Positions 57,501 through 64,000 of a DNA stretch of 64,000 nucleotides are shown here, in pieces. The position numbers and the translations under genes are program-made. Source of the stretch: Williamsia sp. DF01-3 (GTDB lineage: Bacteria; Actinomycetota; Actinomycetes; Mycobacteriales; Mycobacteriaceae). The stretch lies in assembly GCF_023051145.1 (NCBI RefSeq), contig NZ_JALKFS010000005.1:4791733-4855732 (forward strand). Reading direction: 5' to 3'. The number at the start of each line of letters is the position of its first letter. Position 1 is the first letter of the stretch. The notes beneath the pieces are model-generated. The model did no database searches. It had not been told where the DNA came from and worked only from the letters and a program-made list of their open reading frames with translations.

Positions 57501-58672
57501 CCGAACGGTCTGTTCTCGAGCTGATCGACGAGCCTGAGTTGGTGGCACTGACCTGCTCGCTCATCGACGCGGGCGGCGAGAATCCCGGCGGTACCGAGCA
57601 ACAGACGGTCCAGATACTCCACAAGGCCTGTCACGAACTCGGTTTCATCGTCGACAGCTGGGGGGTGGCCCCCGGCAGACCGAACTTCACTGCGACACTC
57701 CCCGGCACCGGCAACGCACCCGGCCTCATGGTCCTCGGCCATTCGGACGTGGTACCTGCCGGTGACGGGTGGACACGCGATCCGTTCGAATCCACGGTCG
57801 ACGCGGGGCGGATCTTCGGTCGCGGCGCCACCGACATGAAGGGTGGCCTCGCGGCGGCAATCATCGCGATGGCGGCCTTGTCGCGGTCGGGGGTGGCACT
57901 ACCCGGGCCCGTCCAATTGGTCTGCACCGTCGACGAGGAAGACCTCGGCATCGGCATCCGCGATTTTGTGACCCGGAGCGATGGATCGTATCGATTCGCC
58001 GGTTGTGTGGTCGCCGAACCGACTGACCTCGAAACCGTGATCGCTTGTCGCGGAGCCTCTTACCTCGAGGTTCGGGTGACCGGGCGGGCCGCACATTCGG
58101 GTCGCCCGGCAGATGGCCGCAACGCCATCGACGCTGCCGCCGCGATCATCGACCTCGTCCGCGCCGACGCCCGCCGACTTGCGCGCTCACCGGACCCGCT
58201 TCTGGGCTCGGGAACCTGGAACACCGGGCTGATCGAAGGCGGGCAGGGCATCTCGGTGGTCGCACCGCATGCGACCGTCAGCTTCGACCGCCGGCTGATG
58301 CCCGGGGAAGACGCCTACGCTGTGGCGTCCTGGTTACGCGGCGCGATCACCGAAGCGGGCATCGACAGCGACGGCATCACAGTGGACGTCGAGGTGACGA
58401 TGTCGATGCCGGGATTCCAGACCACCATCGACCACCCATTGGTCACCGAGGCCGCTCGTGCCGTCGGCGACGCCGGTGGCCATACCGAGATCACAGGCTG
58501 GACCGCCGCGTGCGACGGCGGCTTCATCAGCCGGGACCTCGGGATCCCCGCCATCGTCCTGGGCCCGGGTGGTCTCAACGATCAGGCACACCGCCCGGAT
58601 GAATCGGTCTCGATACACGAATTGGTCACCGCTGCAAAGGCTTACGCACTGCTGGCGCTGCGCCTGCTCTGA
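57497..58672 (+). CDS. M20-family deacylase (ArgE/DapE-like)
   Basis: Zinc-dependent amidohydrolase of 391 residues. Metal residues in order: GHSDVVPAGDGW (His, Asp), GRGATDMKGGLAA (bridging Asp), VDEEDLGIG (Glu base and ligand), CVVAEPTDLE (Asp/Glu), and the final His in LNDQAHRPDESVSIHELV; dimerisation lid with RGASYLEVRVTGRAAHSGRP. Family members remove N-acetyl or N-succinyl groups from amino acids. In this operon it would deacetylate N-acetyl-diaminobutyrate, replacing DoeB/EutE, which is a different (AstE/aspartoacylase) family. Last gene of the operon, followed by a large hairpin. Confidence 0.93.
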   Translation: MTERSVLELIDEPELVALTCSLIDAGGENPGGTEQQTVQILHKACHELGFIVDSWGVAPGRPNFTATLPGTGNAPGLMVLGHSDVVPAGDGWTRDPFESTVDAGRIFGRGATDMKGGLAAAIIAMAALSRSGVALPGPVQLVCTVDEEDLGIGIRDFVTRSDGSYRFAGCVVAEPTDLETVIACRGASYLEVRVTGRAAHSGRPADGRNAIDAAAAIIDLVRADARRLARSPDPLLGSGTWNTGLIEGGQGISVVAPHATVSFDRRLMPGEDAYAVASWLRGAITEAGIDSDGITVDVEVTMSMPGFQTTIDHPLVTEAARAVGDAGGHTEITGWTAACDGGFISRDLGIPAIVLGPGGLNDQAHRPDESVSIHELVTAAKAYALLALRLL

Positions 58673-58684
58673 CCGGCAAGCGGT

Positions 58685-58753
58685 CACGATCGTCCCCGTG
58701 GACGCCGTCCGAGGGCGAATAGCCGTCGACGGCGTCCCACGGGCCCGATCGTG
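58685..58753. terminator. Large bidirectional terminator between converging operons
   Basis: CACGATCG…GTGGACGCCGTC (from 58685) pairs with GACGGCGTCCCAC…CGATCGTG (to 58753), a stem of about 20 bp with small bulges. It starts 12 nt after the M20 gene stop and ends 5 nt before the transporter gene stop. Confidence 0.85.
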
Positions 58754-58758
58754 GTGCG

Positions 58759-60147
58759 TCAGCTGTTGTGCACCAACTTCTTCTCGGCGTCGGTTTCCTC
58801 ACCGGGGATGTCGGTGCCCCGAATCGAGAAGCCTGCCGTCTCGCGCAGGAAGGGCAGCGCGATCATGCCGATCACGCAGGCGAGCATCATGTAGCCGGCC
58901 GGGAACAACTCCCAACCCTCGTTCTCGGTGACCGCGTCGTTGATCAGCGGCGCCGTGCCTCCGAACGCCGCCGTGGCCACGTTGTAGGAGATGGCGAACC
59001 CGGCGTACCGCACCTGCGTGGGGAACATGGCCGGGAACGTTGCCGAGATGGTCGACAGCTGCGGGATGTACAGCAGCCCCAGCACCAGGAATCCGACGAT
59101 GGCCCAGCCGAAGCCCTGCCCCATCAGCCAGTACATCGGCAACGCGAACACGAACAGACCGATCAGCGAACCCCACCACATCGGTTTGCGGCCGATCTTG
59201 TCCGACCAGGCACCGAAGAACGGGATACACGCCATCATTGCCAGCTCGCCGATGAGGATGACAACCGTGCCGGTGGTCTCGCTCATTCCGATGGTGGTCT
59301 TGAGGTACGTCGGCTGATATGCCAGCAACGTGTAGTTGGCCACGTTGAGGGCGATCACCAGGCCGAACATCACCAGGATGGGCTGCCAGTAGTTGGTGAG
59401 CAAATCCTTGAACCGCGTCCACGCGGTGCCCTCGATCTCATCCTTCTGCTCGAGTTCCTTGAAAACCGGTGTGTCTTCCATCTGATTTCGCAGGTACAGA
59501 CCCACCAGACCCAATGGCAACGCGAGCAGGAACGGGATGCGCCAGCCCCAGGTCTCCATCTGTTGGTCGCTGAGCGCCAGTTCGAGCAGCAGCACGATGG
59601 CGGTGCCCATCACGAACCCGGCGAGTGTGCCGAACTCGAGGAAGCTTCCATACCGGCCGCGCTTCTTGTCCGGCGCGTATTCGGCCATGAACGTTGCCGC
59701 TCCGCCGTATTCGCCTCCGGTGGAGAATCCCTGGACCACCCGCAGTGCGATCAACAGGATCGGCGCCCATACACCGGCGACCGCATGCGTGGGCAGCAGT
59801 CCGATGAGGGCGGTGGCGCCCGAGATGAGCAAAATGGTCATGGCCAGCACGGCTTTTCGGCCGATCCGGTCTCCGATCGGACCCCAGATCATGCCGCCGA
59901 GCGGTCGGAGCACAAAGGAGATCGCAAATCCCAGCATCGTGCCGATGGTCCCGAGGTCGCCGGGAAAGAAAGCTTGCGTGAGATAAGTCGTGGTGGCGGC
60001 GTAGACGCCGTAGTCGTACCACTCGGTCGCGTTGCCGATGGCGGATGCGCCGATGGCCTTGCGTAAGAGCTTCTTGCCTTCCGGTGAATCCGGATCCGGA
60101 AATCCTGGTGCAATGTCTGAATTCGATTTCGCGATGTTCGGGCTCAT
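58759..60147 (-). CDS. MHS-family proton symporter (ProP-like)
   Basis: Major-facilitator transporter of the metabolite:H+ symporter family, 462 residues from ATG 60147 (GAAGGGGG site upstream; the longer frame to 60198 lacks one). Helix text and motifs: AIGNATEWYDYGVYA at the start, GPIGDRIGRKAVLAMTI (motif A), GVWAPILLIALRVVQGFSTGGEYGGAATFMAEY, and GAWSDKIGRKPMWW in the second half. MHS members carry ectoine/proline/betaine, dicarboxylates or aromatic acids. It is co-directional with gntR, 151 bp downstream, and probably imports the substrate of the facing operon. Confidence 0.93.
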   Translation of the reverse strand: MSPNIAKSNSDIAPGFPDPDSPEGKKLLRKAIGASAIGNATEWYDYGVYAATTTYLTQAFFPGDLGTIGTMLGFAISFVLRPLGGMIWGPIGDRIGRKAVLAMTILLISGATALIGLLPTHAVAGVWAPILLIALRVVQGFSTGGEYGGAATFMAEYAPDKKRGRYGSFLEFGTLAGFVMGTAIVLLLELALSDQQMETWGWRIPFLLALPLGLVGLYLRNQMEDTPVFKELEQKDEIEGTAWTRFKDLLTNYWQPILVMFGLVIALNVANYTLLAYQPTYLKTTIGMSETTGTVVILIGELAMMACIPFFGAWSDKIGRKPMWWGSLIGLFVFALPMYWLMGQGFGWAIVGFLVLGLLYIPQLSTISATFPAMFPTQVRYAGFAISYNVATAAFGGTAPLINDAVTENEGWELFPAGYMMLACVIGMIALPFLRETAGFSIRGTDIPGEETDAEKKLVHNS

Positions 60148-60298
60148 TGATACCCCCTTCAACTGAAGACGTCGGGCTCTGGTGTCTTCGAGGCCCACAG
60201 ATTCCTGCTACTTCCGCGTTTTGAAAGCAGGTGACTAGGCGTTTGTCGGTGCAGGCCTCCTCGAGGATGGTGGCCGCGGCAGGTTGCCGAAGCCCGTT

Positions 60299-61081
60299 CT
60301 ATCTTCCCGATGCCGGTCGGTCGACGGGCACGTTCGGACTCGACGTTATCGCTGCGCCACCGAATTGAGATACGGCACCCGGTTCGGCGATGATTCGACG
60401 CAACCCGTCCCGCATGTGGTCGACCATCAGTTCGTCGGCCGATTTTGTGTCCCGCTGGGCAATTGCCGCGACGATGCGGCGGTGTTCGGAGATCCGCTCT
60501 TCGGCGGATACGTAGGTGCCTCGCATGGCCCCCAGACACATCCGTGTCTCGACGAGAATGGTCTCGTGAAGTCGCGAGAGCCGGGGGCTACCGGCGAGTT
60601 CTACGAGTTCGTGGTGAAATGCCATGTCCGCGTCCGCAATCTGCGGACCGTTGGGGTCGTCCGCGTGCCGCTCCATCTCCTCGACTGCGGCGGTGAGGAC
60701 GTCGACGGCGTCGTCGGGGCGGCGCAGGATCACCTGTTCGAGTGCTGCGCGCTCAACCGCGGCTCGGGCGACGTACATGTCCCTGATGTCGTCGTCGTCC
60801 ATGGTGATCACGAACAGACCGCGGTTCCGGTAGCTGACCAGCAGCCCTTCCTGCGTCAACCTCTGCATGGCCTCACGCAGTGGTCCGCGGCTGACGCCCA
60901 GATCGGCCGCCAGGCCCGATTCGGTCAGTTGCGAACCGGGAGGAAAGTCGCCTTTGGCGATGGCTGCACGCAGTTGGCGGGCGATGATGGCCGGAGTCGA
61001 CTCCTGGACCAGGGGTTCGAGCACCCGAGATCTGGCCACGCGCCCGCGGGCACCGCCTGACTTCTTGATCTCATCGGACAT
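60299..61081 (-). CDS. GntR-family repressor with FCD effector domain (FadR subfamily)
   Basis: 260 residues: winged helix (IARQLRAAIAKGDFPPGSQLTESGLAADLGVSRGPLREAMQRLTQEGLLV over residues about 33–83) and an all-helical FCD domain with metal/ligand residues in MAFHHELVELAGSPRL and EHRRIVAAIAQRD. FCD regulators bind a carboxylate effector. A perfect TAGATTGT-TG-ACAATCTA palindrome upstream, shared in core form with the aminotransferase promoter, identifies the probable regulon: itself, the transporter and the six-gene catabolic operon. Confidence 0.94.
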   Translation of the reverse strand: MSDEIKKSGGARGRVARSRVLEPLVQESTPAIIARQLRAAIAKGDFPPGSQLTESGLAADLGVSRGPLREAMQRLTQEGLLVSYRNRGLFVITMDDDDIRDMYVARAAVERAALEQVILRRPDDAVDVLTAAVEEMERHADDPNGPQIADADMAFHHELVELAGSPRLSRLHETILVETRMCLGAMRGTYVSAEERISEHRRIVAAIAQRDTKSADELMVDHMRDGLRRIIAEPGAVSQFGGAAITSSPNVPVDRPASGR

Positions 61082-61118
61082 GAGTCACCGCACCCAAACC
61101 CCTCGCGTTCCGTCTTCG

Positions 61119-61136
61119 TAGATTGTTGACAATCTA
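61119..61136. promoter_or_regulatory. GntR operator, right end of catabolic locus
   Basis: TAGATTGT-TG-ACAATCTA, a perfect 8-bp inverted repeat 38 bp before the gntR start. The inner 12 bp equal the site at 49208–49219. It fits known FCD-family sites of the TTGTnnACAA form. Confidence 0.8.
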
Positions 61137-61206
61137 CCGCACAAGCGGACTCATACAACCTGCCTGCCGGCTTTTGCCTGCGACGGGAACACCCGGGTCG
61201 GGTCAT

Positions 61207-61596
61207 TCAGCTGTCAGCGGTGATCGCCAACCCCACGGTGCCCTTCTTGCCTCTGCGCAGCAGGCTGCCCTTCACCGTGACCCATCCGAGGAGCCCGTAC
61301 TTCTTCTGCACCACGTCCCTGGCGTGATCACTGCCCGGGGTATCGAGGATCTGGGCTGTTCCGGACACGGGATCTCCGTACGTCTGCTTGCCCCGCACGT
61401 CGCACGCCTGGACCACCACGGCCGGGTTACAACGCAGCCGCTTCACCTTCCATGAATCGGTCACCGTCCACATCAACAATTTGTCGCCGTCGAGCGCCGC
61501 CCACAGCGGCGAGGACACCGGTGTCCCGTCTTTACGGAACGTGGTCAGCTGCACATATTTTGCGGTTCCTGCCTGCCCAAACGGTGTTGTCATCAC
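61207..61596 (-). CDS. PPOX-class, probably F420-dependent, oxidoreductase
   Basis: 129-residue split-barrel flavin/deazaflavin protein: YVQLTTFRKDGTPVSSPLWAAL at the start, WKVKRLRCNPAVVVQACDVRG in the middle, and YGLLGWVTVKGSLLRRGKKG near the end. Short single-domain members in actinobacteria use F420. The substrate is unknown. Two ATGs open the frame (61596 and 61593). Confidence 0.88.
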   Translation of the reverse strand: MMTTPFGQAGTAKYVQLTTFRKDGTPVSSPLWAALDGDKLLMWTVTDSWKVKRLRCNPAVVVQACDVRGKQTYGDPVSGTAQILDTPGSDHARDVVQKKYGLLGWVTVKGSLLRRGKKGTVGLAITADS

Positions 61597-61702
61597 ATGC
61601 CCTTCGTCGCCAGCCCTTGTCCGCAGATGCTACGCACACCGATGACAAACGCCCGTCGACGCGGTCCACATCAGAAGAGGCTCGGTTACGAGAGGAGACG
61701 AG

Positions 61703-62302
61703 ATGACCAAGATCTGCGTGGACATCACCATGTCACTGGACGGATACGTCACGGGGCCTTCTCCAGGGCTCGAGCAAGGGCTCGGGGTCGGGGGCGAGGC
61801 CCTGCACCACTGGGCGATGGCCCACAAGACCGACGCCGACGAGCAGATCCTGGCGAGCGGATACGAGGCCACCGGCGTGGTGATCATGGGAAGACGCACC
61901 TTCGACATCATCGACGCACCCGACGGCTGGAACGACGACGTCGGGTATGGCGCTGCTCGCGATCAATCCACCCGACCTCCGAATATTGTTCTGACGCACA
62001 ATGTTCCCGATAATCCACGACTACGACATGGCTTCACATTCGTCACCGGCGGACCCAGGGCCGCACTGGATGCCGCCCTGGAGTTGGCCGGCACGAAGGA
62101 CATCGTCATCATGGGTGGCGCTGACGTCGCCGGCCAATTCCTGCGCGCAGCCTTGGTAGACGAGCTGCGCCTGCACATCGCGCCCGTGATACTAGGCGCG
62201 GGCACCCCGTTGTGGAAGGACTTGCCACACGTCGAACTCGCGCAAACCGACGTGGTGTCGACTCCATATGGCATCCATACGACCTACTCGATGAAGAGCT
62301 GA
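61703..62302 (+). CDS. Dihydrofolate reductase-family protein (RibD C-terminal-like)
   Basis: 199 residues with the RibD_C/DHFR fold: MTKICVDITMSLDGYVTGPS, GVVIMGRRTFDIID, DIVIMGGADVAGQFLRAALVDELRLHIAPVILGAGTPLW. True DHFR and RibD are ruled out by context and divergence; this is the YyaP-like group of unknown reductases. RBS GAGGAGACGAG lies 5 nt before ATG 61703. Confidence 0.9.
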   Translation: MTKICVDITMSLDGYVTGPSPGLEQGLGVGGEALHHWAMAHKTDADEQILASGYEATGVVIMGRRTFDIIDAPDGWNDDVGYGAARDQSTRPPNIVLTHNVPDNPRLRHGFTFVTGGPRAALDAALELAGTKDIVIMGGADVAGQFLRAALVDELRLHIAPVILGAGTPLWKDLPHVELAQTDVVSTPYGIHTTYSMKS

Positions 62303-62393
62303 ACCGCGGGCATGCCCTCAAAGCATTGGGCTGGAATGCAATTCGACAAACCGGCCTGACTCTCGAGCCCCGGCGAGAACACCAATCTTGGTT

Positions 62394-62409
62394 TCGAACA
62401 CATGTTCGA
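62394..62409. promoter_or_regulatory. LexA/SOS box
   Basis: TCGAAC-ACAT-GTTCGA, a perfect match to the mycobacterial LexA consensus TCGAAC-N4-GTTCGA. It lies 61 bp before the HNH gene; a −10-like TAGACT follows at about 62427. Predicts DNA-damage induction of the 13E12-type gene. Confidence 0.85.
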
Positions 62410-62470
62410 CAAACGTCTGAAATCGAGGTAGACTGACACCAGTTGATCGAGGCCCGGGGGGGACCAACCG

Positions 62471-64000
62471 ATGACCGACACCACTTCTCTTGATCCACCG
62501 GCGCCGCCGGTGTTGATGGGCCTGTATCGAGACCTGAGTTCTGTCCTGGACCAAATAGCGGGTGCGTCTTCGTCAGATCTTGATGACGCGGCGGTGTGCG
62601 AGCTGGTACGAATGAACGAGAAAGCTGTTCGCGCTCTTGGTTTTCAAGGTTTACAACGGCTACTCGAAGTGTCAGAGCGGGGCGCATTCCGCAAGGCCGG
62701 GCACCCGACATTGCACCGCTTCGTGATGAGTGAGTTGCGGGTGACGCGCGGCGATGCGTCATCGCGGTTGAAGGCATTGGATGCCGTCGCCCGGCTTCAC
62801 TCCCTGCAGGGCGAGGTGCTGCCGCCGAAGTGCCCTGCAGCAGCAAAGGCGATGGCAGACGGAGCAATTGGGTTAGCACACATGGATGTCATGCTTGATG
62901 TGCGCAAACACATCCCCAACAAGGCCGCACCCGAGGTACTCGACGTTGTCGATGCATGGATGGTCGACAACGCGCGCACGATGAATCCGACTGACCTGAT
63001 CCAGTGTGGACGCGAGGTGCTGGCGCGGGTCGACCCCGACGGCGCACTGACCGATGAGCAGGACCGCAAACGCAATCGCGGGTTGAGTGTTGGCGACCAG
63101 GGCACTGACCTGATGGCCAAGATCACCGGCACCCTCGATCCCCAGACGCTGGCACTGTTCAAGACCGTCCTCGATGTGTGGGCTGCCCCAGGCATGAACA
63201 ACCCTGATGACCCCGATTCCCCGGCCGGAGCCGCCGACGATCCGGGCCACCACAAAGCACTGATCGAGTCGGCCGCCCACCGCGACACCCGCACCACCGC
63301 CCAGCGCCAACACGACGCGTTCAAAGCGATTCTGCGCACCGTCCTGGAATACAAACTTCTGGGCACGTCCCACCGCGGGTTGCCGGCCCAGGTGATCATC
63401 ACGATGACAAAGCAGCAACTCGACGACGTGGCAGGCATCGCAACCACCGCGTCGGGGGTGGATCTCCCAGTCAAAGACGCTCTCGAACTCGCCGCTCGCT
63501 CAGACAAGTCGTTGGCTGTGTTCGCACATCACTCAGCCGAGGTCCTGTACTTCGCCCGGGCGAAACGCGTTGCCCAGCAGGGTCAGCGGTTGGCGTTGTT
63601 CGCCGCCTACCGTGGCTGTTCGCACCCGGGCTGTCGCCAACCGGCCACCTGGGCCGAGATCCATCACGTGAACGCGTGGATTCTGGGCGGCCTCACCAAT
63701 GTCGATGAGCTGGTGCCGGCCTGCCCCGCCCATCACGCGATGATCGGCGACGATCCTGACCAGTGGCAGACCGTCATGATCACCGAAGGCGCCGACGCGG
63801 GCCGGGTTGCCTGGATCCCGCCGGCATGTGTCGATCCCGATCAAGTCCCGCGGGTCAACCGGGCCAACCACGTGGGCGAAACCGTTGATGCCGAGTGGAC
63901 CGAGGTCATCGCCACACGCGACGAAGCGCTCAGAGAACACGAACATCGGTCGATGCGGCAGAGCCATTCGCAGCCGCCAGACCTCCCTTCAGAAGACCCG
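62471..64000 (+). CDS. DUF222/HNH endonuclease-domain protein (13E12 repeat family), 3' end off the window
   Basis: 510 codons from ATG 62471 stay open to the window edge. Residues 1–330 are the DUF222 region (LHRFVMSELRVTRGDASSRL, MAKITGTLDPQTLALFKTVLD). The C-terminal HNH nuclease has CSHPGCRQPATWAEIHHVNAW (zinc Cys pair and the HH of the HNH motif), GGLTNVDELVPACPAHHAMI. The family is highly copied in Gordonia and mycobacteria (REP13E12). The SOS box upstream agrees with LexA sites known next to members in M. tuberculosis. Codon use near the 5' end is a little AT-richer than its neighbours, which may mean acquired DNA. Confidence 0.93.
   Translation, partial: MTDTTSLDPPAPPVLMGLYRDLSSVLDQIAGASSSDLDDAAVCELVRMNEKAVRALGFQGLQRLLEVSERGAFRKAGHPTLHRFVMSELRVTRGDASSRLKALDAVARLHSLQGEVLPPKCPAAAKAMADGAIGLAHMDVMLDVRKHIPNKAAPEVLDVVDAWMVDNARTMNPTDLIQCGREVLARVDPDGALTDEQDRKRNRGLSVGDQGTDLMAKITGTLDPQTLALFKTVLDVWAAPGMNNPDDPDSPAGAADDPGHHKALIESAAHRDTRTTAQRQHDAFKAILRTVLEYKLLGTSHRGLPAQVIITMTKQQLDDVAGIATTASGVDLPVKDALELAARSDKSLAVFAHHSAEVLYFARAKRVAQQGQRLALFAAYRGCSHPGCRQPATWAEIHHVNAWILGGLTNVDELVPACPAHHAMIGDDPDQWQTVMITEGADAGRVAWIPPACVDPDQVPRVNRANHVGETVDAEWTEVIATRDEALREHEHRSMRQSHSQPPDLPSEDP

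Overview
The window is high-GC (roughly two-thirds G+C), densely packed actinobacterial chromosome. Three blocks follow the gene order of Mycobacterium tuberculosis: hpt–tilS–zinc protease–dacB–ppa (like Rv3624c–Rv3628), purA–Rv0358–Rv0359 … Rv0360c–Rv0361 … fba–Rv0364, and a SpoU methyltransferase–pyrE–Rv0383c block. With IdeR-like boxes, a perfect mycobacterial-type LexA box and a 13E12-type DUF222/HNH gene, this points to Mycobacteriales, most likely a Gordonia- or Williamsia-like genus. The genus is an inference. I saw no rRNA, tRNA, CRISPR array, insertion sequence or prophage.

Layout. 0–7 kb: partial amidase, hpt, a secreted protein, tilS, zinc metalloprotease, dacB, ppa. 7–14 kb: a MarR-controlled DHA2 efflux pump (frameshifted), allantoicase, a pair of degenerate enzyme-like genes, DedA, metZ and a rhodanese. 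14–22 kb: a split iron-siderophore uptake system (binding lipoprotein at 14.8 kb; two permeases and an ATPase at 19.2–22.1 kb), both parts behind IdeR-like boxes, with fprA and a TipAL-like MerR regulator between. 22–32 kb: purT, a UBP zinc-finger protein divergent from a Na+/H+ antiporter, a membrane adenylyl cyclase (frameshifted), and a citrate transporter with its CitA/CitB-type two-component system. 32–48 kb: purA, an S2P-like protease, a GlgX-type debranching enzyme (frameshifted), a zinc-type CDF pump, a FUSC exporter, DUF3151, a very long disordered Rv0361-like membrane protein, fba, DedA, an AbiEi-like/nuclease protein, SpoU methyltransferase and pyrE.

48–61 kb is the most interesting part. 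A six-gene plus-strand operon holds a class III aminotransferase, a FAD/Fe-S D-2-hydroxyacid dehydrogenase, a semialdehyde dehydrogenase, a DoeA/EutD-like ectoine hydrolase, a class I aminotransferase and an M20 deacylase. It converges on a minus-strand pair, a FadR-type GntR regulator and an MHS-family transporter. The outer ends of both operons carry the same operator, ATTGTTGACAAT, and the two operons meet at one large hairpin. It reads as a self-contained catabolic regulon for ectoine or a related N-acylated diamino acid, with an unusual enzyme set. 61–64 kb holds two small oxidoreductases and the SOS-box-preceded HNH gene that runs off the end.

Three genes (MFS pump, adenylyl cyclase, debranching enzyme) are each broken by one missing base inside a homopolymer, and each is restored to full family length by adding that base. 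This suggests systematic homopolymer undercalling in the sequence rather than three real pseudogenes.
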